NCBI RefSeq assembly: GCF_019285515.1
Contig: NZ_CP079095.1
Location: 1,987,501 to 2,051,500 of the forward strand
From: Methylococcus sp. Mc7
GTDB lineage: Bacteria > Pseudomonadota > Gammaproteobacteria > Methylococcales > Methylococcaceae
Reading direction: 5' to 3'
DNA length: 64,000 nt
Below, piece after piece: positions 20,657-29,768 of the stretch. A program made the translations under genes and the position numbers. Below the pieces are notes generated by a model that saw only the letters and a program-made list of their open reading frames with translations, was not told where the DNA came from and did not search any database. Positions within the stretch are counted from its first letter, which is position 1. Every line of letters starts with the position of its first letter.

Positions 20657-21174
20657 TGCCGGGGAACTCCGGCAGCGACCCGACCGTCGTGGTGGGCCGG
20701 GTTTCCGGTGCCTTCGGCGTGAGAGGCTGGGTCAAGGCGGTTTCCTTCACCGATCCTCCCGTCAATTTGGTCGGTTACCGCCCTTGGACATTGCGGCGGG
20801 GCGATGCCGAGCACCGGGTCGACGTGCTGGAAGGCCGTGAACATGGCAGTGCGGTGGTCGTGCGCCTGCAAGGCGTCGATACGCGCGAACAGGCCGAGGC
20901 CCTGAAAGGCTTCGAGGTGACCGTCCTTCGGAGCCAGTTGCCTCCGCCGGCGCCGGGGGAGTATTACCGCGTCGATCTGATCGGCCTGAGGGTGATCAAC
21001 CTGGAAGGGGCCGAGTTGGGCGAAGTCGTCGATGTGATGGAAACCGGTGCCAACGATGTGCTCGTGGTGCGGGGCGACCGCGAGCGGCTGGTGCCGTTCG
21101 TGCTGGGCGAATTCGTCAAGTCCGTGAATCTGGCCGAGTCGCGGATGGTGGTCGACTGGGACCCCGAGTTCTGA
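20656..21174 (+). CDS. rimM: ribosome maturation factor RimM
   Basis: A 172-residue 16S rRNA processing factor that binds S19 during 30S assembly. The N-terminal RimM domain ([25 protein letters not shown]) and C-terminal PRC-barrel ([37 protein letters not shown]) are complete. The ATG at 20656 overlaps the rpsP stop by one base (TGATG). Confidence 0.96.
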   Translation: MPGNSGSDPTVVVGRVSGAFGVRGWVKAVSFTDPPVNLVGYRPWTLRRGDAEHRVDVLEGREHGSAVVVRLQGVDTREQAEALKGFEVTVLRSQLPPPAPGEYYRVDLIGLRVINLEGAELGEVVDVMETGANDVLVVRGDRERLVPFVLGEFVKSVNLAESRMVVDWDPEF

Positions 21175-21190
21175 AGCGTCGGGTGCCTGC

Positions 21191-21946
21191 ATGCGTTTCG
21201 ACATCGTGACCCTGTTCCCGGAGATGGTCCGGGACGCGGCGCGGTACGGCGTCACTGGGCGGGCGCTCGCCGCCGGCAAGGTCTCCTTGGAGGTCTGGAA
21301 TCCGCGGGATTTCACCAGCGACCGCCATCGCACCGTCGACGACCGACCTTACGGCGGCGGCCCCGGCATGGTGATGAAGGTGGAGCCACTGCGGGATGCC
21401 ATCCATGCGGCGAAGGAACAGGCGCCGCCGGGTGCGCGGGTCGTACTCATGAGCCCGCAGGGCAGCAGGCTCGATCAGGCGGCGGTACGCAGTTTCGCGA
21501 CGGTGCCGGGTCTGATCCTGGTGGCCGCGCGCTATGAAGGCGTGGACGAGCGCCTGATCGAGACCGAGATCGATGAAGAATGGTCGATCGGCGATTACGT
21601 GCTGAGCGGCGGTGAGCTGCCGGCCCTGGTCGTATTCGACGCGGTGGTGCGCCTCCTGCCGGGCGTGCTGGGCGACGCGGAATCGGCGGAGCAGGATTCT
21701 CACACCGAGGGGCTGCTGGATCATCCGCATTACACCCGGCCGGAGCGGGTGGCGGGGCGGGACGTTCCCGCGGTGTTGCAGAGCGGCAACCATGCCGCGA
21801 TCGGGCGCTGGCGCCTGAAGCAGGCGCTGGGGAAGACATGGCTCAAGCGGCCGGATTTGCTGGCCTGCCGGGTGATGACTCCGGAGCAGATGGCGCTCCT
21901 GGACGAATTCAAGCGGGAATTTGAAACTCAAAAGAACAGAGGTTAG
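21191..21946 (+). CDS. trmD: tRNA (guanine-N1)-methyltransferase
   Basis: A 251-residue SPOUT methyltransferase that makes m1G37 in tRNAs. The trefoil-knot motifs are visible: [14 protein letters not shown] near the N-terminus, [12 protein letters not shown] and [29 protein letters not shown]. Length matches the family. It lies 16 bp after rimM and 4 bp before rplS. Confidence 0.97.
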   Translation: MRFDIVTLFPEMVRDAARYGVTGRALAAGKVSLEVWNPRDFTSDRHRTVDDRPYGGGPGMVMKVEPLRDAIHAAKEQAPPGARVVLMSPQGSRLDQAAVRSFATVPGLILVAARYEGVDERLIETEIDEEWSIGDYVLSGGELPALVVFDAVVRLLPGVLGDAESAEQDSHTEGLLDHPHYTRPERVAGRDVPAVLQSGNHAAIGRWRLKQALGKTWLKRPDLLACRVMTPEQMALLDEFKREFETQKNRG

Positions 21947-21950
21947 TTTC

Positions 21951-22295
21951 ATGAACATCATTCAACAGCTCGAATCCGAATGGATGAGCGGCAAGACCAT
22001 TCCGGCGTTCGGCCCCGGCGATACCGTCGTGGTGCAGGTGAAGGTGAAGGAAGGCAACCGCGAGCGTCTGCAGGCCTTCGAAGGCGTGGTCATCGCCAAG
22101 CGCAACCGTGGCTACAATTCCGCTTTCACTGTGCGCAAGGTCTCCCACGGCGAAGGCGTGGAGCGCGTGTTCCAGACCTACAGTCCGCAGGTCGAGGAAA
22201 TCCAGGTCAAGCGGCGCGGCGACGTGCGGCGCGCGAAGCTGTACTACCTGCGTGACCGTGCCGGCAAGGCGGCCCGCATCAAGGAAAAGATCTGA
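21951..22295 (+). CDS. rplS: 50S ribosomal protein L19
   Basis: A 114-residue L19 ([52 protein letters not shown]). It is the last gene of the rpsP operon, with an AGAGG ribosome site and a strong terminator 45 bp downstream. Confidence 0.98.
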   Translation: MNIIQQLESEWMSGKTIPAFGPGDTVVVQVKVKEGNRERLQAFEGVVIAKRNRGYNSAFTVRKVSHGEGVERVFQTYSPQVEEIQVKRRGDVRRAKLYYLRDRAGKAARIKEKI

Positions 22296-22339
22296 CGGAT
22301 CGCGGGTCGTTTGCGCAGCTCGATCGGTCACTGAGAATG

Positions 22340-22367
22340 AAGGGCGGTTTTTCCGCCCTTTGTTTTT
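22340..22367 (+). terminator. intrinsic terminator of the rpsP-rplS operon
   Basis: An 8-bp perfect stem AAGGGCGG/CCGCCCTT with a T5 loop, followed by TGTTTTT. Confidence 0.9.
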
Positions 22368-22379
22368 GATGGGGAGACG

Positions 22380-23309
22380 GTGAACGAGGCTCTGCCCGAT
22401 GCCGGGGAAATCCGCGAGGCCGACCGTTTGATGATCCGGCGCTTCGTCGAGTCGCTCTGGGTGGAAGAGGGTTTGAGCCACAACACCCTCAAGGCCTACG
22501 GAAGCGATCTCAGCCTCTTCGCGGTCTGGCTGGCGAGGAACCGGCGCCCGGAGCTGGCTGCGCTGACCGGGGAAGACGTCGAGGCCTATCTGGGCTGGCG
22601 GCACAGCCGGAAAAGCACGAGCCGGACCTCTGCGCGCGTGCTTTCCTCCATCCGGCATTTCTGCGCCTACCGGCTGCGGCGGGGTGAAACCGCCAGCGAT
22701 CCCTGCGCCTTGATAGATGCGCCGAAGCTGGGCCGGTCCCTGCCCAACACGCTGACGGAATCGGAGGTGGAAGCCCTGCTGGCCGCGCCGGATGTCGACG
22801 CTCCGCTGGGCTTCCGCGACCGGGCCATGCTGGAAATGCTCTATGCCACCGGTTTGCGCGTCACCGAGCTGGTTGGTTTGAGCTTCGGCCAGATCAGCCT
22901 GCGCCAGGGGGTGGTCCGGGTCAGCGGCAAGGGAGACAAGGACCGGCTGGTGCCCGTCGGCGAGGAGGCCCTGGACTGGCTGGAGCGCTATCTCGACAAG
23001 GTGCGGCCGGCCACCCTGAAGGGCAGGCAGAGCGATTTCCTGTTCGTCACCGACCGCGGCGGCCCGATGACGCGTCAGGCCTTCTGGCATCTCATCAAGC
23101 GCTACGCCGTGCAGGCCGGGATTTCCAAGCCGTTGTCACCGCATACCCTGCGCCACGCCTTCGCCACCCATCTGCTGAACCACGGCGCGGATCTCCGCGT
23201 CGTGCAGATGCTGCTCGGACACAGCGATCTGTCGACCACCCAGATCTATACCCATGTCGCCCAGGAGCGGCTCAAGGAATTGCATACCCGCTTTCATCCG
23301 CGGGGCTAA
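22380..23309 (+). CDS. xerD: site-specific tyrosine recombinase XerD
   Basis: A 309-residue recombinase that resolves chromosome dimers at dif with XerC. The N-terminal core-binding domain (FVESLWVEEGLSHNTLKAYGSDLSLF) and the catalytic residues are present: Arg in YATGLRVTELVGL, Lys in VSGKGDKDRLVPV, HxxR in SPHTLRHAFATHLL, and His/Tyr in LLGHSDLSTTQIYTHV. The start is GTG at 22380. The motif set and position suit XerD rather than XerC. Confidence 0.93.
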   Translation: MNEALPDAGEIREADRLMIRRFVESLWVEEGLSHNTLKAYGSDLSLFAVWLARNRRPELAALTGEDVEAYLGWRHSRKSTSRTSARVLSSIRHFCAYRLRRGETASDPCALIDAPKLGRSLPNTLTESEVEALLAAPDVDAPLGFRDRAMLEMLYATGLRVTELVGLSFGQISLRQGVVRVSGKGDKDRLVPVGEEALDWLERYLDKVRPATLKGRQSDFLFVTDRGGPMTRQAFWHLIKRYAVQAGISKPLSPHTLRHAFATHLLNHGADLRVVQMLLGHSDLSTTQIYTHVAQERLKELHTRFHPRG

Positions 23310-23367
23310 CGATCATGGCGAGCAGTCGCTTTCATCATCCAGGGCGGCTGGTCGCCATGATCGTTCC

Positions 23368-23404
23368 CCTCACCCGGGCCCTCTCCCGCTTGCGGGAGAG
23401 GGGG
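23368..23404. repeat. dispersed GC-rich hairpin repeat
   Basis: CCCTCACCC-type lead followed by CCTCTCCCGC-TT-GCGGGAGAGG, a near-perfect 11-bp hairpin at 23379-23402. Related sequence occurs at 49701-49780. It lies between xerD and lpxA and may act as a terminator for xerD. Confidence 0.6.
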
Positions 23405-23453
23405 ACAAGGAAACGCTTCGCGTTGTTTCACGTTCAAAGAGGAAAGCAAGAGA

Positions 23454-24236
23454 ATGCCCAGCATCCATCCCACCGCCTGTGTCGCGCCGACGGCCAAGCT
23501 CGGCGCCGACGTCTCCGTCGGCCCTTTCGCCGCCATCGAGGACCATGTCGAGATCGGTGACGGCTGCCGGATCGGCGCGCACGCCGTGATTCATTCCTAT
23601 GTCCGGATGGGGCGGGCGAACGTGGTCCATCCCCATGCCGTGCTCGGCGGCCTGCCGCAGGACCTGGGCTTCGATCCTGCTACGGAAACTTATGTCGAGC
23701 TTGGTGACGGCAATGTGCTGCGCGAAGGCGTGACGGTCAGCCGCGCCACCAAGGCGGGCGGCTCGACCCGGTTGGGATCGAACAACTACCTCATGAACAA
23801 CACCCACGTCGGCCACGATTGCGTGCTGGGCGACCACAACATCCTGGCCAGCGGCGCCACGCTGGGCGGCCACTGCCGGGTGGACGACCGGGTATTCTTC
23901 GGCGGCGGGGTGATGGTGCACCAGTTCTGCCGGATCGGGACCCTCGCGATGCTGCAGGGGCTGGCCGGCATCAACAAGGACGTGATTCCCTACACCATGG
24001 TCGGCGGCCGTCCCGGCAAGCACTATCGTCTCAATCTGGTCGGCATGCGCCGCGCCGGCATCGACAGCGACCGGCTCAAGGCCGTCTCGGCCGCTTTCCG
24101 CCGCCTGCGGATCCGCGCCGCGCTCGACGGCCTGCCCGACACGCCGGAACTGGCCTATCTCCGCGCCTGGTGCGGCGCGGGCTCCAAGCGCGGCACCCTC
24201 GCTTTCTTCGAGCTGGAATCGCGCGATCCGGAATAA
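23454..24236 (+). CDS. lpxA: acyl-ACP--UDP-sugar O/N-acyltransferase LpxA
   Basis: A 260-residue left-handed beta-helix acyltransferase, the first step of lipid A synthesis. Hexapeptide repeats run through the N-terminal two thirds (IHPTACVAPTAKLGADVSVGPFAAI). The catalytic His is His121 in THVGHDC, matching E. coli His125. The C-terminal part GMRRAGIDSDRLKAVSAAFRRL is the helical domain. Its neighbours, an oxidoreductase and aminotransferase, suggest the acceptor may be UDP-GlcNAc3N, giving an amide-linked acyl chain; this is an inference from context. Confidence 0.95.
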   Translation: MPSIHPTACVAPTAKLGADVSVGPFAAIEDHVEIGDGCRIGAHAVIHSYVRMGRANVVHPHAVLGGLPQDLGFDPATETYVELGDGNVLREGVTVSRATKAGGSTRLGSNNYLMNNTHVGHDCVLGDHNILASGATLGGHCRVDDRVFFGGGVMVHQFCRIGTLAMLQGLAGINKDVIPYTMVGGRPGKHYRLNLVGMRRAGIDSDRLKAVSAAFRRLRIRAALDGLPDTPELAYLRAWCGAGSKRGTLAFFELESRDPE

Positions 24237-24261
24237 TCCAGAAAAACCCAAGGTTGCTCCC

Positions 24262-25197
24262 ATGAATCCTTTGAAATGCGCCGTGATCGGCGTGGGCTAT
24301 CTCGGCAAGTTCCACGCGGAAAAATATGCCGCCCTGCCGGGCTGCGAACTGGTCGCCGTGGTCGATGCCGATCCCCTGACCGCTGCGGAGATCGGCGACC
24401 GCCTGGGCGTCGAAGGTCTGACCGACTACCGGGCCCTCCTGGGCAAGGTGGATGCGGTCAGCATCGTGGTGCCGACCAGCCTGCACCACCGTGTCGCCCG
24501 CGATTTTCTCGAAGGAGGGGCTCACGTGCTGGTGGAGAAACCCATCACCGTGACGGTGGAGGAGGCCGACGAGCTGATCCGGATCGCCAAGGAGAAGCAG
24601 CGCGTGCTGATGGTCGGCCATCTGGAGCGCTTCAACGCCGCCGTGTTGGGGCTGGACCTGGACCACCACAAGCCGCTGTTCATCGAATCGCACCGGCTGG
24701 CGCCGTTCAAGCCCCGCGCCAACGACGTCAGCGTGGTGCTGGACCTGATGATCCACGACATCGACATCATCCTCGACATGGTCGATTCCGAGGTCGAGCG
24801 GATCGACGCCAAGGGCGTGGCCGTGCTCACCGGCGACATCGACATCGCCAACGCCCGGCTCCAGTTCACGAGCGGCTGCGTCGCCAACGTCACCGCCAGC
24901 CGGGTGAGCCTGAAGGTCGAGCGCAAGATGCGCCTGTTCATACCCAACGCCTATGTCTCGGTCGATTTCCAGAACCGCGTGCTGGCCCGCCACTGCAAGG
25001 GCGAGGGCGAGATGTTCCCCGGCGTACCGGAAATCCTCAGCGAGGAGTCGGTGTTCGAGAACGGCGACGCTCTGATGGAGGAGATCCGCCATTTCCTCGA
25101 TTGCATCCGCGAGAATCGCGAGCCGCTGGTGTCCGGATCGGCGGGCCGCCGCGCCCTGGCGACGGCCATCGAAATCACGAATTTGCTGAAAGCTTAA
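24262..25197 (+). CDS. gnnA: Gfo/Idh/MocA oxidoreductase, probable UDP-GlcNAc 3-dehydrogenase
   Basis: A 311-residue NAD-dependent sugar dehydrogenase. The Rossmann motif CAVIGVGYLGKFHAEKY is at the N-terminus, EKPITVTVEEADELI is the Gfo/Idh catalytic-site region, and DLMIHDIDIILDMV holds the conserved D-x-x-x-H. Located between lpxA and lpxB beside a sugar aminotransferase, it matches GnnA, which oxidises the 3-OH of UDP-GlcNAc. The gene name is assigned from context and family. Confidence 0.8.
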   Translation: MNPLKCAVIGVGYLGKFHAEKYAALPGCELVAVVDADPLTAAEIGDRLGVEGLTDYRALLGKVDAVSIVVPTSLHHRVARDFLEGGAHVLVEKPITVTVEEADELIRIAKEKQRVLMVGHLERFNAAVLGLDLDHHKPLFIESHRLAPFKPRANDVSVVLDLMIHDIDIILDMVDSEVERIDAKGVAVLTGDIDIANARLQFTSGCVANVTASRVSLKVERKMRLFIPNAYVSVDFQNRVLARHCKGEGEMFPGVPEILSEESVFENGDALMEEIRHFLDCIRENREPLVSGSAGRRALATAIEITNLLKA

Positions 25198-25217
25198 AAA
25201 TCTAGGAGTTGTACCGC

Positions 25218-26318
25218 ATGATCCCCATGGTTGACCTCAAGACCCAGTACGCCCGCCTGAAGCCGGAAATCGACAAGGGCCTGGCGGATGCGCTGGAATC
25301 CTGCGCCTTCGTGCTGGGGCCGAACGTGCAGGCCTTCGAGAAGGAGGCTGCCGGCTACCTGGGCGTGAAGCATGCCATCGGGGTGGCCTCGGGCACCGAC
25401 GCCCTCCACCTGGCCCTGCTCGCCGCCGGCATCGGCGAGGGCGACGAGGTCATCACCTCGCCCTTCACCTTCATCGCGACGGCGGAGGCGATCCGCTACG
25501 TCGGCGCCAAGCCGGTGTTCGTCGACATCGACGCCAGGACCTTCAATCTCTGCCCCGCGGCTGTCGAAGCCGCGGTGACGGCCAGGACCCGCGCCATCAT
25601 GCCGGTGCATCTGTTCGGCCAGCCGGCCGACATGCCGAGGCTCCAGGCCGTCGCCGACCGTCATGGGCTGAAGATCGTCGAAGACTGCGCGCAGTCCTTC
25701 GGCGCCACCGTCGGCGGCCGCCAGACCGGCAGTTTAGGGCTAAGCTCCGGCTTCAGCTTCTTCCCCAGCAAGAACCTGGGCTGCTACGGTGACGGCGGCC
25801 TGGTAACGACCGACTCGGACGAGGTGGCGGAACAGGTCAAGATGCTGCGCAACCACGGCTCGAAGGTGCGCTACTACCACGACGTGATCGGCTACAACAG
25901 CCGGCTCGACGAGCTGCAGGCCGTGGTGCTGCGGGTCAAGCTCAAATACATCGACGAATTCAACGCCAACCGCCGCCGCGCCGCCCATCTGTATTCGGAA
26001 CTGATGGCCGACATCGCCGAAGTGCCTTACGAGGACGGCATCGGCACGCACGTCTACCACCAGTACACCCTGCTGAGCGACCGCCGCGACGCCATCCTGG
26101 AAGCGCTGCAGAAAGCCGGCATCGGCTGCGCGATCTACTACCCCGTGCCGCTGCACCGGCAGAACGTGTTTGCGCAGGACTATGCCGACGTCAGCCTGCC
26201 CGTATGCGAGGCGGTGGCGGCGCGCTGCGTTTCGCTGCCGATCTTCCCCGAGCTGGCGGAAGCGGATATCCGCAAGATCGCGGACGTGGTGCGCCAGGCG
26301 GTGAATGGCAATGGCTGA
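25218..26318 (+). CDS. gnnB: DegT/DnrJ/EryC1 aminotransferase, probable UDP-3-keto-GlcNAc aminotransferase
   Basis: A 366-residue PLP-dependent sugar aminotransferase. The PLP-lysine segment is SSGFSFFPSKNLGCYGDGG; GVASGTDALHLALLAAGIGEGDEVITSPFTFIATAEAI and EDCAQSFGA are typical. The ATG at 25218 is preferred since AGGAG lies 9 bases upstream; a TTG at 25209 would leave no spacing. It overlaps lpxB by 14 bp. With the preceding dehydrogenase it would make UDP-GlcNAc3N (GnnB role). Confidence 0.82.
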   Translation: MIPMVDLKTQYARLKPEIDKGLADALESCAFVLGPNVQAFEKEAAGYLGVKHAIGVASGTDALHLALLAAGIGEGDEVITSPFTFIATAEAIRYVGAKPVFVDIDARTFNLCPAAVEAAVTARTRAIMPVHLFGQPADMPRLQAVADRHGLKIVEDCAQSFGATVGGRQTGSLGLSSGFSFFPSKNLGCYGDGGLVTTDSDEVAEQVKMLRNHGSKVRYYHDVIGYNSRLDELQAVVLRVKLKYIDEFNANRRRAAHLYSELMADIAEVPYEDGIGTHVYHQYTLLSDRRDAILEALQKAGIGCAIYYPVPLHRQNVFAQDYADVSLPVCEAVAARCVSLPIFPELAEADIRKIADVVRQAVNGNG

Positions 26319-27459
26319 GCGTGCGCCGCTGGTGATGCTGGTCGCCGGGGAAGCTTCCGGCGACCAGCATGCCGCCGCGATGTTCCGCGAACTCCGGAGC
26401 CTGATTCCGCAAGTTCGCGGCATCGGCATGGGCGGCTCCGCCATGCGCGAGGCCGGGATCGACATCCGGGTCGACTCTACCGGCCTCGGTGTCATCGGGC
26501 TGGCCGACGCACGCCACTACGGCGAGATCCGGCGAGCCCTCGAGGCCATGAAGAATCTGGCCCGCACCGAGCGGCCCGATCTGCTGATCTGCGTCGACTA
26601 CAAGGAGTTCAATTTCCGCCTGGCGCGGGCCGCCAAGGCCGCCGGTATCAAGGTGCTGTTCTACGTCAGCCCGCAGGTCTGGGCCTGGCGTCCGGGCCGG
26701 GTCAAGGACTACGGCCGGGCGATCGACCACATGGCCGTGATCTTTCCGTTCGAAGTGCCCTTCTACGAGCGGCACGGCATTCCGGTGACCTATGTCGGTC
26801 ATCCCCTGGCCGGGAAGATCGCGCTGGTCGCCGATGTCGGGCGGACGCGGCGGGAGCTGGGGTTGGACGAATCCGGCCCATGGGTCGGCCTGCTGCCGGG
26901 CAGCCGGGGCAATGAAATCCGCCGGCTGCTGCCGATGCTGCTGCAGACCGCGGCGCGAATCGCCGGGGAGCGGCCGGACGCCCGTTTTGTGCTGATCCAG
27001 GCGCCTTCGGTCGCCGACGCGCTGTTGGCCGCCGAACTGGAGGCGGCACCGGTGCCGGTCCGGGTCGTCAAGGACCGCCGACACGATGCCTTGGGCTGCT
27101 GCGACGCCGTCATCACCACCTCGGGTACCGCGACCCTCGAAGTGGCCCTGCTCGGCGTGCCCATGGCCATCGTCTACAAGCTGGCGCCGCTGAGTTATTG
27201 GCTCGGCAGGCTGCTGGTGACGATTCCTTTCATCGGTCTGCCGAACATCCTGGCGGGGCGCAAGATCGTGCAGGAGTTTATCCAGCACGAAGCCAACGCG
27301 GAAGCGGTCGGCACCGAGGCTCTCCGGATTCTAAATGAACCCGGTTATGCCTTGCGGATCAGGGGCGATCTGGCCGAGGTTCAGCGGACCTTGGGCGAGG
27401 GCGGCGGTTCACGGCGTCTGGCCGAGCTGGCGGAGACACTGCTAGGCGCTCCGCGCTAG
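26305..27459 (+). CDS. lpxB: lipid-A-disaccharide synthase
   Basis: A 384-residue GT19 glycosyltransferase joining UDP-diacyl sugar and lipid X. Diagnostic segments are MLVAGEASGDQHAAAMFREL, LLICVDYKEFNFRLARAAKAAGIKVLFYVSPQVWAWRPGR, HPLAGKIA, GLLPGSRGNEIRRLLPMLL and TSGTATLEVALLGVPMAIVYKL. It overlaps the aminotransferase, so the four lipid A genes form one operon. A second ATG two codons on is equally possible. Confidence 0.96.
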   Translation: MAMAERAPLVMLVAGEASGDQHAAAMFRELRSLIPQVRGIGMGGSAMREAGIDIRVDSTGLGVIGLADARHYGEIRRALEAMKNLARTERPDLLICVDYKEFNFRLARAAKAAGIKVLFYVSPQVWAWRPGRVKDYGRAIDHMAVIFPFEVPFYERHGIPVTYVGHPLAGKIALVADVGRTRRELGLDESGPWVGLLPGSRGNEIRRLLPMLLQTAARIAGERPDARFVLIQAPSVADALLAAELEAAPVPVRVVKDRRHDALGCCDAVITTSGTATLEVALLGVPMAIVYKLAPLSYWLGRLLVTIPFIGLPNILAGRKIVQEFIQHEANAEAVGTEALRILNEPGYALRIRGDLAEVQRTLGEGGGSRRLAELAETLLGAPR

Positions 27460-27532
27460 CGGCGCATTTGTTTCCCGGTGCTTGCGGGGGTATTCTCGCA
27501 GACCGTTTTTTCACTCAACCCGAAACGAACCC

Positions 27533-28033
27533 ATGAGCCGTGCATTCGTCAAGGAAACCGACGGCGAGGAGCTGGACGACGGTGCGCCGGAGCGCCCCGT
27601 CAGCCCGCATCCGAACTACGTAACGCCGGTGGGGCTGGCCCAACTCCAGGCCAAGGTCGCCGAACTCTCGGCCGAAAGACAGCGCCTGCAGGGCGACGAG
27701 TCGGTCGGCGCGAAACAGCAGCTCCGCCACGTCGAGCGCGAACTGCGCTATTACGACGAGCGGGTCGTCAGCGCCATCCCGGTCGATCCCGCGACTCAGT
27801 CTGGCGACCGGGTCCATTTCGGGGCGGCGGTGGATCTGGAGGACGAGGCCGGCGATGCCCTGCGCTACACCATCGTCGGCGAAGACGAGGCGGACGCGGC
27901 GCACGGCAAGATCAGCTGGGTGTCGCCTCTGGCCAAGGCGCTGCTGAACGCCGAAGCCGGTGACACGGTCACCTGGAAACGTCCGGCCGGCGACAAGGAA
28001 CTCCATATTCTTGCCATCCATCCGGCCGGGTAA
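27533..28033 (+). CDS. greB: GreB-type transcription elongation factor
   Basis: A 166-residue GreA/GreB protein. An N-terminal coiled coil (GLAQLQAKVAELSAERQRLQGDES) precedes the FKBP-like C-terminal domain (GDRVHFGAAVDLEDEAGDALRYTIVGEDEADAAHGKISWVSPLAKALLNAEAGDTV). It rescues backtracked RNA polymerase by stimulating transcript cleavage. The start MSRAFVKE and the NYVTPVG segment favour GreB over GreA. Confidence 0.88.
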   Translation: MSRAFVKETDGEELDDGAPERPVSPHPNYVTPVGLAQLQAKVAELSAERQRLQGDESVGAKQQLRHVERELRYYDERVVSAIPVDPATQSGDRVHFGAAVDLEDEAGDALRYTIVGEDEADAAHGKISWVSPLAKALLNAEAGDTVTWKRPAGDKELHILAIHPAG

Positions 28034-28042
28034 GGGCTCTTC

Positions 28043-28777
28043 GTGCATCGCTTGCCTCCCTACCGCCTCCGCCGCAGCGCCCGCGCCAAGTATCTGCGGC
28101 TGCTGATCCGTCCCGAAGGCATCGAGGTGGTGGCGCCCGACGGGTTGCCCGAATCCACCGTGCAGGCTTTCGTACGCCAGCACAGCGGCTGGGCCCAGGC
28201 GAAGTTGGCGGAAATGCAGGCGCGGCTGGCGAAGTTACGGCAGGGCCAAGCCGAGCGCTTTCCGGCCGAAGGCGGCAGCCTGCCGCTGGAGGGCCGGGAA
28301 ACACCGCTGTTCATCGAGGAAACCGGCGGCAGCCGGATCCGGGTCTCGCTGGAAGATCAAGGCTTGCGCCTCATTCTTCCTCGGGTCTGTGCCGCAGAGC
28401 GGGACCGTTACGTGCGAGAAGCCTTGTTCGGCTGGATGAAGCGAAGGCTGCCGGCCCGGGTAGCTGAACTGGTGCAACACCATGGTCCGATGCACGGGCT
28501 CTATCCCCGCCAGTTGCGAATCAAGAGCATGCGCACTCGCTGGGGCAGCTGCGGCCCGGCGAACGACGTCAATCTCAATTGGCTGCTGGGGCTCGCACCG
28601 CCTTCGGTATTGGAGTACGTCGTGGTGCACGAGCTCTGCCACATCCGTCACCGCAACCATTCGAGCGATTTCTGGGCGCTGGTGGCGGCGCATTTGCCCG
28701 CTTGGAAACAGGAACGCCTATGGCTCAAGGCCCACGGCGGCGGCCTGATCCAGCGCTTCGATCCGGCGTTCCCGTGA
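28043..28777 (+). CDS. YgjP-type (DUF45, M48-like) metallopeptidase
   Basis: A 244-residue protein of the YgjP/DUF45 family. The zinc motif is in VVHELCHIRHRNHSSDFWALV (HExxH variant with H-E-L-C-H and a downstream His). RTRWGSCGPANDVNLNWLLGLAPPSVLEYV is the family block. The start is a GTG at 28043; the N-terminus reads HRLPPYRLRRSARAKYLRLLI. No signal peptide. It shares one base with the next gene (TGATG), indicating coupling. Substrate unknown. Confidence 0.82.
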   Translation: MHRLPPYRLRRSARAKYLRLLIRPEGIEVVAPDGLPESTVQAFVRQHSGWAQAKLAEMQARLAKLRQGQAERFPAEGGSLPLEGRETPLFIEETGGSRIRVSLEDQGLRLILPRVCAAERDRYVREALFGWMKRRLPARVAELVQHHGPMHGLYPRQLRIKSMRTRWGSCGPANDVNLNWLLGLAPPSVLEYVVVHELCHIRHRNHSSDFWALVAAHLPAWKQERLWLKAHGGGLIQRFDPAFP

Positions 28778-29265
28778 TGGCCGTCCGCTGGCGCAGGGTG
28801 CTGGGGTGGGGTGCGATCGTCGCCCTGTTCTTCGCCGTGCAAGGGATTCTCAACCGTGACATGGCTTCCGGGCCCGCTCCCGCCATCGAGGGCCGCTTCC
28901 TGGACGGTTCCCCCGTTTCGCTGGACAGCTTGCGCGGCCGGCCCGCGCTCGTCTACTTCTGGGCAAGCTGGTGCCCGATCTGCGGCGCGATGGAAGACAA
29001 GATCGGAAGCCTCGCCCGCGACCACGCGGTCCTCACCGTCGCGTACCAGTCCGGGGACACGGCGGAGGTCGCGCGTCATGTCGCGGAGCGGCGCCTGGAC
29101 TGGCGGATCGTACCCGATCCGGATGGCGTCGTAGGCGCAGGTTACGGTATCCGCGGCGTGCCGGCGTTCTTCGTCCTCGCCCCGGACGGCACGATCCGTT
29201 CCCGCAGCGTGGGTTTCACACCGGAGTGGATGCTGCGTCTGCGGCTATGGCTCGCGGCGGGTTAA
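28777..29265 (+). CDS. membrane-anchored thioredoxin-like protein (TlpA/ScsD type)
   Basis: A 162-residue protein with one N-terminal membrane anchor (LGWGAIVALFFAVQGIL) and a periplasmic thioredoxin fold. The redox motif is WASWCPICGAMEDKIG, and the cis-Pro loop is GIRGVPAFFVLAPDG. WCPxC with this layout resembles ScsD-type suppressors of copper sensitivity. The ATG overlaps the previous stop. Confidence 0.82.
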   Translation: MAVRWRRVLGWGAIVALFFAVQGILNRDMASGPAPAIEGRFLDGSPVSLDSLRGRPALVYFWASWCPICGAMEDKIGSLARDHAVLTVAYQSGDTAEVARHVAERRLDWRIVPDPDGVVGAGYGIRGVPAFFVLAPDGTIRSRSVGFTPEWMLRLRLWLAAG

Positions 29266-29320
29266 GCGCCGCAGTTCGGCGAAATCGCACTTTCAGTTGG
29301 CAAAGGGGCCTTCGAATCAG

Positions 29321-29716
29321 ATGGCTGATGAGGCCGTGAAGGAACTCGCGGAGACAATCGAAAAGCCGCCCTACCTGTGGAACGAATCCCAGCTCTGGAA
29401 CGCCTACGCCGCGCTGGAAAAATCCAAGGTCAGAGGCGCCTCTGGCCGCCGCATCCTCACCGACCTCGTCTCGCTGGTCAGATTTGCCATCCACCAGGAC
29501 AACGAACTCATCCCCTTCCCCGAGCGCGTCAACGCCAACTTCAAGGCGTGGCTGGAAATGATCTGCGACCACATCGCCGCAAATCTGGGCATCGAGCCGG
29601 ATGACTTCGAGTACGCGCCGTTCCCGCAACATGGCGGCCTCGGCAAGCTGCATCAGCTGTTCGGCGATAAGTTGAACTCGATCATTGAAGAATTGAACGA
29701 GACGTTGGCTGCATGA
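29321..29716 (+). pseudogene. C-terminal remnant of type I restriction subunit HsdR
   Basis: A 131-residue fragment matching the EcoEI-type HsdR C-terminal domain: LWNAYAALEKSKVRGASGRRILTDLVSLVRFAIHQDNELIPFPERVNANF, then WLEMICDHIAANLGIEPDDFEYAPF and GGLGKLHQLFGDKLNSIIEELNETLAA. The helicase and nuclease parts are absent, and a linker between ANFKA and WLEMI appears deleted. No hsdM or hsdS is nearby. A remnant of a lost restriction system. Confidence 0.8.
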
Positions 29717-29728
29717 GACAGCCGAAGG

Positions 29729-29756
29729 TAGGGTGGATAAGCGAAGCGCATCCACC
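29729..29756 (+). repeat. REP-like palindrome upstream of RAYT
   Basis: TAGGGTGGATAAGCGAAGCG followed by CATCCACC; GGTGGAT and ATCCACC form the stem. Identical to 30390-30417 and the inverse of 30333-30360. Confidence 0.8.
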
Positions 29757-29768
29757 AGACAAACACCG

